DNA from: Rubrivivax sp.
GTDB lineage: Bacteria; Pseudomonadota; Gammaproteobacteria; Burkholderiales; Burkholderiaceae_C
Direction: 5' to 3'
Length of the DNA: 64,000 bases
NCBI GenBank assembly: GCA_026125665.1
Contig: JAHCKS010000005.1
Coordinates: 1-64,000 of the forward strand
Shown: one piece after another, positions 1 through 10,927 of the stretch
Numbering within the stretch: the first letter of the stretch is position 1
How the letters are laid out: each line of letters begins with the position of its first letter
Translations under genes and position numbers: made by a program
Notes under the pieces: generated by a model
Seen by the model: only the letters and a program-made list of their open reading frames with translations
The model's database searches: none
What the model was told of the DNA's origin: nothing

Positions 1-465
1 GCGCTCGCCGCAGCGCACGCCGCCTGGGCCGACCGGCATCGCGTCGCGCTGGTGGCGTGCGGGCTGGACGGCCTGGCCGCCGGCACCGGCCGGGCGCACC
101 GCGCGTTCGCTGGCGGCGGCACGTTCGACATCGTCGTCAACGCCACGAGCAGCAGCCTGGCCGGCGCACAGGTGCCGGTGCCGGCCGCCGTGCTGCGCCC
201 CGGCACACTGGCGCTGGACATGATGTACGGCCCGGCCGCCGAGCCCTTCCTGCAGTGGGCGCGCGACGCGGGCGCCACGCCGCGCGACGGGCTGGGCATG
301 CTCGTCGAGCAGGCGGCCGAGGCCTTCCTCGTCTTTCGCGGCGTCATGCCCGAAGTCGCACCGGTGCTGGCCGCGCTGCGCGCGCGCCTGCAAGCCGAGA
401 AGGCAGCCGCCGACGAAGGCGCGGTGCCCGGGGAAGCGGCCGCAGCGGCCGGAGGGGCGCGATGA
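1..465 (+). CDS. aroE: Shikimate dehydrogenase, C-terminal part (5' end outside window)
   Basis: AroE reduces 3-dehydroshikimate to shikimate with NADPH in the chorismate pathway. The reading frame is open from base 1, so only about 154 C-terminal residues are visible. They carry family hallmarks: NATSSSL at the start of the C-terminal part of the cofactor domain, the [14 protein letters not shown] stretch (usually D-x-x-Y-x-P), and [14 protein letters not shown], which holds the conserved Gly and Gln near the active site. The tail after the last helix (rich in Ala and Glu) is longer than usual. The stop overlaps the mtgA start as ATGA, so the two are probably translationally coupled. The N-terminal shikimate-binding domain cannot be checked. 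Confidence 0.87.
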   Translation, partial: ALAAAHAAWADRHRVALVACGLDGLAAGTGRAHRAFAGGGTFDIVVNATSSSLAGAQVPVPAAVLRPGTLALDMMYGPAAEPFLQWARDAGATPRDGLGMLVEQAAEAFLVFRGVMPEVAPVLAALRARLQAEKAAADEGAVPGEAAAAAGGAR

Positions 466-1214
466 GGTCGCTCTGGCGCCAGGGGCTGCGTTTCGCGGCG
501 CTGCTGGCGCTCAGCGCCCTGGCGCTGCAGCTCGTCTTCGTCGCGCGCATCGCGCTGATGGCCGTGGTCGACCCCGAATCGACGACCTTCCAGCGCAGCG
601 AGATGTGGCGGCTCGTCGCGCAGCGCCGCCCGCTCGAGTGGGGCCAGCAGTGGGTGGCGCTGGCGCAGGTGTCGGCGCACCTGCAGCGCGCCGTCATCGC
701 CAGCGAGGACGCCGCCTTCACCGAGCATGTCGGCGTGGACTGGGAGGCGATCGAGCGCGCGTGGGAGCGCAACCAGCGCGCCGAGGCACAGGCGGCGCGG
801 CGGGCCGCGCGCCAGCCGGCGGCGCGGCCGCGCCACCCGCCGAAGGTCGTCGGCGGCAGCACCATCACGCAGCAGCTGGCGAAGAACCTGCTGCTCTCGG
901 GCGAGCGCACGGTGCTGCGCAAGGGGCAGGAACTGGTGCTGACGCTGGCGCTGGAAGTGCTGCTGTCCAAGCAGCGCATCCTGGAGATCTACCTCAACAA
1001 CGTCGAGTGGGGCGAGGGGCTGTTCGGCGCGCAGGCGGCGGCACGCTACTACTTCCGCGTCGACGCGGCTCGGCTCGGCCCCGAGCCTGCGGCACGCCTG
1101 GCGGTGATGCTGCCTGCGCCCAAGCGCTTCGAGAAGGCGCGCGGCTCGAGCTACGTCGCCGAGCGCGCCGCCGTCATCGTCGAACGCATGGGCGCGGTCG
1201 ACCTGCCGCCCTGA
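462..1214 (+). CDS. mtgA: Monofunctional biosynthetic peptidoglycan transglycosylase
   Basis: This GT51 enzyme polymerises lipid II into glycan strands at the inner membrane. The 250-residue product is the usual size for MtgA. One N-terminal transmembrane helix (about residues 10-34) is followed by the GT51 motifs in order: [14 protein letters not shown] with catalytic Glu82, [13 protein letters not shown] at about 139-151, then [13 protein letters not shown] and [15 protein letters not shown]. There is no transpeptidase domain, so it is not a bifunctional PBP. The ATG is chosen because it overlaps the aroE stop (ATGA) and gives the membrane anchor directly. aroE-mtgA linkage is common in betaproteobacteria. 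Confidence 0.95.
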   Translation: MRSLWRQGLRFAALLALSALALQLVFVARIALMAVVDPESTTFQRSEMWRLVAQRRPLEWGQQWVALAQVSAHLQRAVIASEDAAFTEHVGVDWEAIERAWERNQRAEAQAARRAARQPAARPRHPPKVVGGSTITQQLAKNLLLSGERTVLRKGQELVLTLALEVLLSKQRILEIYLNNVEWGEGLFGAQAAARYYFRVDAARLGPEPAARLAVMLPAPKRFEKARGSSYVAERAAVIVERMGAVDLPP

Positions 1215-1236
1215 GCGCGCCCCAGGTCGAACGCAG

Positions 1237-1854
1237 GTGCCCGGGTTCGTGGACGAGGTTGCCGTCGCCGCCGCCCGCCTCGTGGTCGAGGAGGGCCTCG
1301 AGTACGCCGCCGCCAAGCGCCGCGCCGCACGCGACCTCGCGCGCCACGCCGGCGGCGCCCGTGGTAGCCGCGGCGGCCGCCTGCCCGACCTGCCGGCCAA
1401 CGAGGCGGTGGAGGACGCCGTGCGCGAACACATCGCCATCTTCTGTGCCGAGACGCAGCCGGCCGAACTGGAGGCGCTGCGGCGAGTGGCGCTCCTGTGG
1501 ATGCGGCGCCTGGCCGAATTCCGGCCGCACCTGGCGGGCGCGGCCTGGCGCGGCACGGCCACGCGCCTGTCGGCGGTGCACCTGGAGCTCTACTGCGACG
1601 ACGGCAAGGCGGCGGAGATCGCGCTGCTCAACGCCGGCGTCGACTACGACCTGGCGCCCGGCAGCGGGCCGGAGGAGTCGGTGCTGACGGTGAGCGCCCC
1701 CTGCGCCGAACTGGGTGAGCCGGTGACGGTGTTCCTGCACCTGCTCGACCACGACGCGCTGCGCGGGGCGCTGAAGCCCGACGCAGGCGGGCGCACCTGG
1801 CGCGGCGACCTGGCCGCGCTGGAACGGCTGCTGGCGGCCCCGGGGGCGACATGA
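1237..1854 (+). CDS. Conserved protein of unknown function
   Basis: A 205-residue protein that I do not assign to a named family. It starts with GTG, 22 bases after mtgA, and its stop overlaps the next ATG (ATGA), so it belongs to the same operon. There is no signal peptide or membrane helix. The N-terminal half is helical and rich in Ala and Arg with a low-complexity Gly/Arg stretch at about residues 38-47. The C-terminal half contains LYCDDGKAAEIALLNAGVDY and LHLLDHDALRGAL, which look like a compact alpha/beta domain. The position between a cell-wall enzyme and a thiol-disulfide protein suggests an envelope-related role, but that is only inference. Confidence 0.7.
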   Translation: MPGFVDEVAVAAARLVVEEGLEYAAAKRRAARDLARHAGGARGSRGGRLPDLPANEAVEDAVREHIAIFCAETQPAELEALRRVALLWMRRLAEFRPHLAGAAWRGTATRLSAVHLELYCDDGKAAEIALLNAGVDYDLAPGSGPEESVLTVSAPCAELGEPVTVFLHLLDHDALRGALKPDAGGRTWRGDLAALERLLAAPGAT

Positions 1855-2528
1855 GCCCGCACGGCCGCCCGAAGGACTCATACCGGAGCGCGCAGCACGA
1901 AGGTACTCCAGTGAACCCGCCCGTCCGCGCGAGCCGCCGCTGCCCCAGCGCGCGGCGCGATGGAACCGCCGCAGCCGGCCGCGGCCTCGCCCGGCGCGAA
2001 CTGCTCGTCGCGGTCGGCGCCGTGGCGGCCGTGGCCGGCGCCACCCTGGCCTGGTGGCGGGCGCGGCCGGCAGGTCCGGGTCCCGGGCCTGCCCCGCAAC
2101 CCGCCGTCGACGCCCTGTGGAACCTGCGGCTGCCGCGGCCCGGTGGGGGTGAACTGGCCCTGGCCAGCCTGCGCGGCAGCCCCCTGCTGTTGAACTTCTG
2201 GGCCACGTGGTGCCCCCCGTGCATCCGCGAAATGCCGCTGATCGACCGCTTCGCACGTGAATTCGCCGTCAACGGCTGGCAAGTGCTCGGTATTGCCGTC
2301 GACCAGGACAAGCCGGTGCTCGAATTCCTGGCTCGGAATCCGGTCGGCTATCCGATAGCATTGGCGGGCTTCGAGGGCATCGCACTCAGCCGCCAGCTCG
2401 GCAACGACAGTGGCGCCCTGCCCTTCACGGTGGCCCTCGATGCGGCCGGACGGGTTGCCCACCGTCACCTGGGTGAGGTGCGCTTCGAGCAGATCGCCGG
2501 CTGGGCCGGTCGCCCCCGCACCCCCTGA
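1851..2528 (+). CDS. TlpA/ResA-type thioredoxin-like protein, membrane anchored
   Basis: Periplasmic thiol-disulfide oxidoreductase of the TlpA/ResA class. The 225-residue chain has a Ser/Arg-rich N-terminus, one hydrophobic anchor at about residues 50-69, then a thioredoxin fold with the redox motif WCPPC (Trp120, Cys121, Cys124) in LLLNFWATWCPPCIREMP, and a cis-Pro segment ALPFTVALD near the C-terminus. This class typically reduces disulfides for cytochrome c maturation or protects exported thiols; the exact partner cannot be told here. The ATG overlaps the preceding stop. The 50 residues before the anchor are unusually long, so an internal start such as GTG at 1911 is possible. Confidence 0.88.
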   Translation: MSPHGRPKDSYRSAQHEGTPVNPPVRASRRCPSARRDGTAAAGRGLARRELLVAVGAVAAVAGATLAWWRARPAGPGPGPAPQPAVDALWNLRLPRPGGGELALASLRGSPLLLNFWATWCPPCIREMPLIDRFAREFAVNGWQVLGIAVDQDKPVLEFLARNPVGYPIALAGFEGIALSRQLGNDSGALPFTVALDAAGRVAHRHLGEVRFEQIAGWAGRPRTP

Positions 2529-2707
2529 TCGGGCGCCGAACTGCGATCCCGCAGGGAACGCCGCCGAACAGCGGCTCTACTGTCAGCAAAAAGGCGTAAA
2601 GTCGCGCGCTTCCCGCCCGGGTCACCCGGCCCGCGGAGCGCGCCCACGGACCGCCTGCCTCGAAGCAGCCGGCCGCGACAACGACAGAGAGAAGCCGAGG
2701 AGCCCCG

Positions 2708-3169
2708 ATGGACCTGCGCAAGCTGAAGACGCTGATCGACCTGGTGTCGGAGTCGAACATCTCCGAACTGGAAATCACCGAGGCCGAAGGAAAGGTGCGC
2801 ATCGTCAAGGCGGCACCAGCCGCCGCCCCGGTGGCGATGGTGCCCGCGGTCGCCGCGCCGGTGGTGGCCGTTGCCGCTCCCGCCGGGCCGGCCGCTGCCG
2901 CGGCGGCAGAGGCGGCGGCTCCGGCCGCCCCTGCCGGGCAGGTCATCAAGTCGCCGATGGTCGGCACGTTCTACCGCTCCGCGAGCCCCGGCGCCAAGGC
3001 CTTCGTCGAGCTCGGCGACGAGATCAAGACCGGCCAGCCGGTCTGCATCATCGAGGCGATGAAGATCATGAACGAGATCGAGGCCGACTGCTCCGGCAAG
3101 ATCGCCCGCATCCTGTGCGAGAACGGCCAGGCGGTGGAGTTCGGCCAGCCGTTGTTCATCGTCGAGTAA
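2708..3169 (+). CDS. accB: Biotin carboxyl carrier protein of acetyl-CoA carboxylase
   Basis: AccB carries biotin between biotin carboxylase and carboxyltransferase in the first step of fatty-acid synthesis. The 153-residue protein has the expected N-terminal helix ([16 protein letters not shown]), an Ala/Pro linker at about 36-78, and a biotinyl domain with [12 protein letters not shown], where Lys119 is the biotinylated residue. The thumb segment [15 protein letters not shown], typical of AccB rather than other biotinyl domains, is also present. A good ribosome site (GAGGAG, about 6 bases upstream) precedes the ATG. accC follows after a disturbed spacer (see 3187-3331). Confidence 0.97.
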   Translation: MDLRKLKTLIDLVSESNISELEITEAEGKVRIVKAAPAAAPVAMVPAVAAPVVAVAAPAGPAAAAAAEAAAPAAPAGQVIKSPMVGTFYRSASPGAKAFVELGDEIKTGQPVCIIEAMKIMNEIEADCSGKIARILCENGQAVEFGQPLFIVE

Positions 3170-3186
3170 GCGCGGGCGGCTCCAAG

Positions 3187-3220
3187 TGTTCAAGAAGATC
3201 CTCATCGCCAACCGAGGCGA
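3187..3220 (+). repeat. Upstream copy of the accC 5' end (34-bp direct repeat, copy 1)
   Basis: These 34 bases are identical to 3298-3331, the first codons of accC. The copy starts with a GTG (3186) in place of ATG and is in the same frame as accC (offset 111 bases = 37 codons), but runs into TAA after 29 codons. It sits only 16 bases after accB, the spacing expected for the original accC start, so it is probably the ancestral start region left behind by an insertion. Confidence 0.9.
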
Positions 3221-3296
3221 CAACGCCGAAGGCGTTGCGGCGAAGCCAAATTGCACAGCGGGCGAAGCCCGCTAAGGGCGATCGAGCCGAGGCACC

Positions 3297-3297
<1 letters not shown>
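3221..3297. repeat. Small hairpin-bearing insertion between two copies of the accC start
   Basis: A 77-bp spacer flanked by the 34-bp direct repeats. It contains two perfect 6-bp hairpins with the same GAA loop: AACGCC-GAA-GGCGTT at 3222-3236 and GCGGGC-GAA-GCCCGC at 3258-3272, with a shorter GGC-GAA-GCC between them (3238-3246). This looks like a non-coding REP- or MITE-like element. It supplies the present upstream region of accC (GCCGAGG before the ATG). Whether it occurs elsewhere in the genome cannot be seen here. Confidence 0.6.
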
Positions 3298-4646
<1,349 letters not shown>

Positions 4647-4660
4647 CCGGGCAGCCCGGC

Positions 4661-7462
4661 CTACGCGCCGCGGCCGCTGCTGGACCGCACGGCCTTGATG
4701 CTCTTCTCGACGCGTTCGGCCACCTCGCGCTCGCGCTGCAGCAGCCGCACCGTGTTCTGCGCCTCCTGCGCCGAGCCGTCCAGGCGCGACAGCGTCGACT
4801 GCGCTTCCTGCATCGTGAACTCCAGACGCGCCAGCTTCTCGGCCACGTCGTCGATCAGCACGCGCTGCTCGCTCAGGCTCTCGAGCGTGCCCTGCATGTC
4901 GCCGAACATCGCCGTCACCGACTTCGCGGCGGCTTCGGCCTGCGCCACCTTGGCGCGCCACGCCTCGACGAGCTCGATCTTCGCGTCGGCGTCCCCCAGG
5001 CGCCCGAGCAGATCGTCGACCTTGGCGCGCAGATCGCCCACCTCGGCCCGGTGGTCGGCGACGAACTGCAGGTCGGCGCGGCCCCGGCTGGCGATCTGCC
5101 GGATGCCGTCGACCTCGGCCTTGACCGCCTGGATCAGCGCCTCGCGGTCGGCGAGCGCCTTCATCTTCATCTCCAGGCCCTCGGCATGCCGGTCGAGGTC
5201 CGCGAGGCGCGACTCGAAGTTCAGCAGCGTCTTCTCGGTGTGCTGCAGCAGCGCCCGGCGGTGATCGAGCTGGCGCGACATCGCCTCGGCGCGCTGCATC
5301 TGGTCCTCGGTCAGGCTGACCTGCGCCAGCACGTCGCGCTGGCGCACCTGCACCTGGGCGATCTGCGCGGCCACCTCGTCGCCGCGCGTGGCCACCTGCG
5401 CGAGGTCCTGGCCCAGGGCCTGCACCTTGCGAAGGCGCTCGGAAGTCTCGGCCGCCTGGCGCATGCCATGCTCGATGAGCCCGGCCAGGCGCTGCTGCTG
5501 CTCGAGCGCCGCGGCCTCGTCGGCCTGCAGCGCCTTCGCCGCGCGCTGCGAGTCGGCCAACGCGTCGCCGAGCCGCTTGACCTCGGCGGCCAGCGGCTGC
5601 AGCCGCCCCTGCTGCACCGAGACGTTCTCCAGCTGCTGCTGCACCGTGCCCACCTGCAGCGCCAGGCCGTCGCAGCGCTGCGCCAGTGCGTCGATCTCGG
5701 CGCGCCGCGCGGCCTGGTCGGCGATGCGGCGCTCGACCTCGACGCTCAGCGAGAAGAGGCCGTTGACCCGCTCCTCGACCTTCTCGACGAACTGCATGCG
5801 CCCGTCCAGGCGCGCCAGCTCGGCGTCGAGCGCCGCCGTCGCCTCGCCCAGCCGGCGCAGCGACTGGTTGCCGGTCTCCAGCAGGTCCATCTTGCCGAGC
5901 ATCGCCCCGAGCCGCGCCTCGATCTCCGGCGTTCGGCCGATCAGCTGCTCGGTGCGCTCGACAAAGGCCTCCAGCGCCGCGCGGTCCTCGGCCGCCCTGT
6001 CGCGCAGGCGGGCCAGCTCGGCATGCGACTTCAGCAGCTCGTCCACCTGCGTGCGCATGGCCTCCAGGTCGCCGCGGGCCTGCAGCAGACTCTCCTGCTG
6101 CGCGCCGGTTCGCCGGCCGAGCGCTTCGACCAGGCCGAGCTGCTCGGTCAGGTCGTCGAGCGCGCTCTGCTTGCGCGCCAGGTCCTCGGTCTCGGTGCGC
6201 AGGTCGGCGAACACCTTGGCCAGCCCGTCGGCCTTCTGCTGCATGCCGGCCAGCGACTCGTTCTTCGCCATCACCGCCTGCATGCGCGCCTCGCTCTCGG
6301 CAAGCGCCGCCGACACCGACTGCAGCCGCTCGCCGAAGGCACCGAGCTCCTCCTTGTCGACGGCCAGCCGCTCGGCGGCCGCGCGCATCGCCTCCAGCAG
6401 CGCGCGGCCCTGGCCTTCCAGCCGCGCCGACTCGCGCACGAACTCCTCGCGCGCCGTGGTGGCGCCGGCCAGGTCCTGCGTGGCGCTGCGCGCCAGCGCC
6501 TCGACGCGCGCCACGGCCTCCTCGGTTGCCTGCATCTGCGCGCGGCCTTCGTTCAGGCGCGTCACCTGCGCCTCCATCGCCCACACCAGCTCCGACAGGC
6601 GCGCCGTCTCGGCAGCGGCGTGGTCGACGGCGTGACGCTGCGTCTCCAGCGTCTTCGCCTTCAGCGACACGTGCTCGGCCAGTGCGTGCAGCGAGGTGAT
6701 GCGCTTCTCGGCGTCCTTGCTCAGCTCGTGCAGCTGGGTCAGCGAGTCGAGCCGTTCCGCCGCCTCGCGCGCGGCGGCGCCGGCCTGGTCGGCGTCGGCG
6801 CGCGCCTCGCGTGCCACGTCGCGTGCGCGCTGCACTTCCTCGCGCAGGCCAACCTCGGCGCGGCGCAGCTCGGCCAGCTCGCCCTTCAGCGCGGCCGCGC
6901 CCTGCACCGACTGCTGCAGCTCGTCGCTCGAGCGGCGCAGCTGCGCGTGCACCTGCTCGAGCTGGTCGCTCTCCTGGCGCAGCGCCGCCAGCGCCGCGTG
7001 CGCGTCGCGCGCCTGCGCACCGAGCTCGTCGAGTGCCTTGCGCTGGCGGTGGACCTGCCCGTCGGGCTCCAGCAACGCCTTCGCCTCTCGTTCGGCCTGC
7101 GCCACCAGCTCGTGCAGCCCGCCCACGCGGTCGTCGATCTCGTCGAGCCGGCGCGCCCGCGCTTCCTGGCCGGCCGCGAGCTCGGCCATGCCCTGCAGCT
7201 TGCCCAACACCGCGTCGGCCTTCGCCGCCACGTCGTCCACCGCCTTGTTCGAACGCGTGAGCCTGGCCAGCGCGCCGGCGGCCTTGCCCATCTGTTCGGC
7301 GAAAGCCTCGCGCTCGGCGCGGATGGCCTGCCTTTCCTCCTGGGCCGCCGCACGCTCCTCGCGCACGGCGTCCCGCTCTTCGCGCACCTCGGCCAGCAGG
7401 TCGCGCAGGTCGTTCTCGGCCTGCTTGCGCTCACCGTTGGTGCGAAAGATCGAATCGAGCAT
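4661..7462 (-). CDS. Large coiled-coil protein, SMC-like in composition, unknown function
   Basis: A 933-residue protein that is almost entirely heptad-rich coiled coil (Ala, Leu, Glu, Gln, Arg), starting MLDSIFRTNGERKQAENDLR. No Walker A/B or ABC signature is visible, so it is not an SMC ATPase, and no signal peptide or membrane helix is evident. The start is set by a strong ribosome site (AAGGGGG) just before the ATG at 7462. It ends 14 bases from the convergent accC and is divergent from prmA. A cytoskeletal, scaffold or chromosome-organisation role is conceivable but unsupported. Confidence 0.8.
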   Translation of the reverse strand: MLDSIFRTNGERKQAENDLRDLLAEVREERDAVREERAAAQEERQAIRAEREAFAEQMGKAAGALARLTRSNKAVDDVAAKADAVLGKLQGMAELAAGQEARARRLDEIDDRVGGLHELVAQAEREAKALLEPDGQVHRQRKALDELGAQARDAHAALAALRQESDQLEQVHAQLRRSSDELQQSVQGAAALKGELAELRRAEVGLREEVQRARDVAREARADADQAGAAAREAAERLDSLTQLHELSKDAEKRITSLHALAEHVSLKAKTLETQRHAVDHAAAETARLSELVWAMEAQVTRLNEGRAQMQATEEAVARVEALARSATQDLAGATTAREEFVRESARLEGQGRALLEAMRAAAERLAVDKEELGAFGERLQSVSAALAESEARMQAVMAKNESLAGMQQKADGLAKVFADLRTETEDLARKQSALDDLTEQLGLVEALGRRTGAQQESLLQARGDLEAMRTQVDELLKSHAELARLRDRAAEDRAALEAFVERTEQLIGRTPEIEARLGAMLGKMDLLETGNQSLRRLGEATAALDAELARLDGRMQFVEKVEERVNGLFSLSVEVERRIADQAARRAEIDALAQRCDGLALQVGTVQQQLENVSVQQGRLQPLAAEVKRLGDALADSQRAAKALQADEAAALEQQQRLAGLIEHGMRQAAETSERLRKVQALGQDLAQVATRGDEVAAQIAQVQVRQRDVLAQVSLTEDQMQRAEAMSRQLDHRRALLQHTEKTLLNFESRLADLDRHAEGLEMKMKALADREALIQAVKAEVDGIRQIASRGRADLQFVADHRAEVGDLRAKVDDLLGRLGDADAKIELVEAWRAKVAQAEAAAKSVTAMFGDMQGTLESLSEQRVLIDDVAEKLARLEFTMQEAQSTLSRLDGSAQEAQNTVRLLQREREVAERVEKSIKAVRSSSGRGA

Positions 7463-7718
7463 GCTGCGGCCCCCCTTGCGGCCTCGGTGGCGGACGACAC
7501 CAGTGTTCGGTGGGCCGGGCCCGTGCGGCCCGGACAACCCGCGGGCCGGCAGTGCACCGGCGCCCCGAGCGGGCTGCCTCGCCCTTGTAACGCCACGTTC
7601 CCGGACCACCATCACCGGGAACACGTGGGCGCGCGCCGGTGCAGTGACTTGTTGCCGCTGAGCGCGCACAAGGCGGGCCCGGACCGGAAACCCTTGGCGC
7701 GCCCTTAGCATCGGCGGC

Positions 7719-8687
7719 ATGTTCGAGCTCGTGCTGCGCGCACCCGCCGCCCTCGTCGAGCCGCTGTCGGACGCGCTCGTCGACGAGCTCGCCGCGCTCG
7801 CCGTCACGGTCGAAGACGCCGATGCGGGCACCGAAACGGAGCATGCGCTCTTCGGCGAGCCCGGCCTGCCGGTGCCGGCGGCCGGCTGGGAGCGCTCGAC
7901 GCTGCGCGCCCTGTTCGAGGACGTGCGGACGGCCGAAGCCGCCGCCGCGGCGCTGCTCGCGCAGCCCTGGGCCGCGGCCACGGCCACGCATCCCGGCGCA
8001 CTGGTGCAGGCCCTGCAGCCGGTGCCCGAAGAGGACTGGGTGCGCCTGACGCAATCGCAGTTCACGCCGGTGGAGGTGGCGCCGGGCTTCTGGATCGTGC
8101 CGAGCTGGCACGAGCCGCCGGCCGGCGCGCAGGTCGTCATCCGCCTCGACCCGGGCCTCGCCTTCGGCACCGGCACGCATCCCACGACCCGCATGTGCCT
8201 GCGCTGGCTGGCGCGCGAGGCTGCGGCCGGTGCAGCCGGTGCGGCGCCCTGGCCGCGTGTGCTCGACTACGGGTGCGGCTCGGGCATCCTGGCCATCGCG
8301 GCGGCGAAGCTCGGCGCGCGTGGCGTCGACGCCGTCGACATCGACCCGGCCGCCGTGCGCGCCACGCAGGAGAACGCGCGGCGCAACGGCGTGCCGGTGC
8401 GCTCCGCGTTGCCCGAGGCGGCCGAGGGCGCCTACGCGCTCGTCATCGCCAACATCCTCGCCACGCCGCTGAAGCTGCTGGCGCCGCTGCTCGCCGGCCA
8501 CCTCGCGCCGGGGGGGCGGTTGCTGCTTGCCGGCATCCTCGAGCGCCAGGCCGACGAGCTGCGTGCGGCCTACGCGCCGCACGTCGCCATCGAGGTGCTG
8601 GAGCACGACGAAGGCTGGGTGCTGATGGGCGGCACGGCCGCGGTACCCGCGCAGACGGTCGCGCAGAAGGCGAAGGCGAGACGATGA
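7719..8687 (+). CDS. prmA: Ribosomal protein L11 methyltransferase
   Basis: PrmA trimethylates lysines and the N-terminus of ribosomal protein L11 using S-adenosylmethionine. The 322-residue protein is slightly longer than the usual 290-300. It has the substrate-binding N-terminal domain (FELVLRAPAALVEPLSDAL), the linker FGTGTHPTTRMCLRWL, SAM motif I VLDYGCGSGILAIAAAKLGA (about 185-204), the acidic motif VDIDPAAVRATQENA, and the NILATPLKLLAPLL motif that marks PrmA. The stop overlaps the next start as ATGA; the linkage to a zinc-ribbon DUF3426 protein is common in Burkholderiales. Confidence 0.96.
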   Translation: MFELVLRAPAALVEPLSDALVDELAALAVTVEDADAGTETEHALFGEPGLPVPAAGWERSTLRALFEDVRTAEAAAAALLAQPWAAATATHPGALVQALQPVPEEDWVRLTQSQFTPVEVAPGFWIVPSWHEPPAGAQVVIRLDPGLAFGTGTHPTTRMCLRWLAREAAAGAAGAAPWPRVLDYGCGSGILAIAAAKLGARGVDAVDIDPAAVRATQENARRNGVPVRSALPEAAEGAYALVIANILATPLKLLAPLLAGHLAPGGRLLLAGILERQADELRAAYAPHVAIEVLEHDEGWVLMGGTAAVPAQTVAQKAKARR

Positions 8688-10910
8688 CGCCCTCGCCGAC
8701 CAGCCTCGCCTCGCGCTGCCCGGCCTGCCGCACGGTCTTCCGCGTCGTGCCCGACCAGCTGCGCGTCTCCGCCGGCTGGGTGCGCTGCGGCCGCTGCGCC
8801 GAGGTCTTCAACGCCTCGGAGAACCTGGTCGATGCCACCACCGGTGCCGCGCACCCCCCGCGCTGGCCCGCGACCGACCCCTCGGCGCTCGACACCACGC
8901 CATCCGCCTTCATGCCGTCGCCCTCGATGCACGGCCGGCTGGACATGCGTGAACCCACGAGCGAGGCGCTGCCCGACATTCCGCACGGCGAGTTCGTCGT
9001 CGACCCCTTTGCACCGGCGCCCCCACGCCCGCCTGCCGGGCGACCGATGGCGCGCCCGGCCGCGACGGCGCGCCCTTCGCCGCCCGCCAGCACTTCACCA
9101 GTGCCGATGGCCGCGCCAAGGCCCGCGCCGCCTCCGCCGTTCGAGCCGACCCTGGGCGCCAGCCCGGCGTGCCAGCGGTTGGCAGGAAGCCCACGGCGGC
9201 CTGCGCGGCCGGGTCGCCCGACCCCCGGCAGCGCCGGTCGCGCGTCCCGCTGCCGCGCCGCCAGTCCCCACGCCACCGATCCCCGCGCCGCCGTCCTCAC
9301 GGCCCACGACGCGCCCGACGGGGTGGGCACCCGCCACCCCCGCAACGGCACCACCACTGCCGCCCCGCCACACGGTCGCACAGAGCCCCGTGGCGTCCGC
9401 ACCGTCGTTGGCGCGGATGTCCGCGGGGGCGGCCATGCCGACGACTGCCGCTCCGGTTCGTGTGCCAACCGCGCCGGTCGTGGCGGCGCCAGCCACTGCA
9501 TCGGCAAAGGCCGGGGCCGCGCCGGCCACCCCCGCCCGCCCGACCGCCCTCGCACCCAATGCGCCACCAGCGCGGCTCCCCACCTCGGCCCCCCGGCCGG
9601 CGCAGACGGCCCCGCAGACTTCGGCAGCGGCGCCAGTGGCGCCGCGGGCGCTGGCGACCGCAGCGACTGCAGCGCCCACCGCTGCGGCGACCTCGACGCC
9701 CACCTCGACGCCCACCTCGACGCCCGCCTCGACGCCGACTGCTGCTCCGACGGCCGCGCCGACACCTGCACCGACGCCCGCCCCGTCGCCCGCTCCAACG
9801 CTCGCACCCACCCCGGCACCAACCGCGGCACCAACCCCCGCACCCACAGCGGCCCCCACCGCGGCACCCACTGCGGCCCCCACTGCGGCTCCCAGTGCGG
9901 CCCTCACTCCGGCACCCACCCCCGCACCAACTCCTGCGCCGGTTGCCACGCCTGCGGCGCCGGCGACGTCACTGCCCATTGCCCCGACCCCGGCTGTCGC
10001 CGCGACCCCAGTGCCGGCATCCACGCCCGTGTCGGCAACCGCTTCCGCATCAGCGGCACCGGCTCCCCCCCCTGCCGAGCCGGGCCTCGCCGAACCCGCC
10101 CAGGCCGAGGACGCACCAGCGCACGGGGCCGATGCCGACGAAGGCGTCGTCGTCGACACGGACATCGCCGCGGCCGAGCCGCGCGAACGCACCGCGCCAT
10201 CCGAGGTCGCGAGCGACATCGGTGTCGTCGTCGAGGACCGCCCCGCAGCGGGCGCGGATACGCCGGCGCTGCCCGCCGCGGCGGTTTCTGCTCTCGACGC
10301 GGCGCTTCCCGGCGATGCGGCGTCACCCGCCATGCAGCTCGACCTGCCGCTGGACGGCGATGTGCCCCCCGGCGACATCCGCACCGACGCCGCCGACATG
10401 CCCTCGTTCGTGCGCAAGGCCGAACGTGCCGCGCGCTGGCGCAGCCCGCGCGTGCGTGCGGCGCTGGCCGCCGGTTGCCTGGTCGCCCTCACCGCACTGG
10501 CCGTGCAGTGGACGCTGGCCCAGCGCGACCTCGTCGGTGCCCGTTCGGCGTCGCTCAGGCCGATGCTCCTGGCCGCCTGCGAGGCGCTTGGCTGCGAGGT
10601 GCGGGCTCCGCGCTCGCTGCAGGCGCTGCGGGTGGAGGCGAGCGGCGTCGTTCGCGTCGAGCGCGGCGACCACTACCGGCTGTCGGTTTCGCTGCGCAAC
10701 CTCGGGACGCACGAGGTCGCCTTGCCGGCCTTCGAGCTGGCGCTCACGGACACGCAAGGCCGGCTCATCGCGCGGCGCGTGCTGCGCGCCAGCGAGCTCG
10801 GCGCGCGGGCCGAGGCGCTGGGCGCCGGTGCGGAACTCACGCTGCAGAGCACCATCCAGGTGGCCTCCGGCACGGTGGCGGGTTATACGATCGAGCTCTT
10901 CTACCCCTGA
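8684..10910 (+). CDS. Zinc-ribbon/DUF3426 membrane protein, frameshifted in its linker
   Basis: The N-terminus, in the frame of the ATG at 8684, is an MJ0042-type zinc ribbon with CPAC (from about residue 12) and CGRC about 22 residues later, beginning SRCPACRTVFRV. The C-terminus is in the next frame (ending 10910): a membrane helix (about 10455-10515, AALAAGCLVALTALAVQW) followed by the DUF3426 beta domain (CEALGCEVRAPRSLQALRVE). The two frames must join between about 9165 and 9215, where the sequence has one base too many (or lacks two). Between them lies a long Pro/Thr/Ala linker. It could be a sequencing error in repetitive DNA or a true lesion; no stop follows in the first frame for a long way. 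Function unknown; position after prmA is conserved. Confidence 0.75.
9691..9738 (+). repeat. 12-bp tandem repeat encoding TSTP units
   Basis: Four consecutive copies of a 12-base unit (cctcgacgccca, the last two slightly varied) inside the linker of the zinc-ribbon protein. Because 12 is a multiple of three, gain or loss of units would keep the frame. It lies about 480 bases downstream of the probable frameshift. Confidence 0.85.
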
Positions 10911-10927
10911 CTGAGACACCCCACCTC

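Noticed and set aside
9691..9980. Repetitive DNA that might be a CRISPR or minisatellite
   Set aside because: Repeats are 12 bp or shorter, in frame and encode Pro/Thr/Ala linkers; there are no spacers of constant length.
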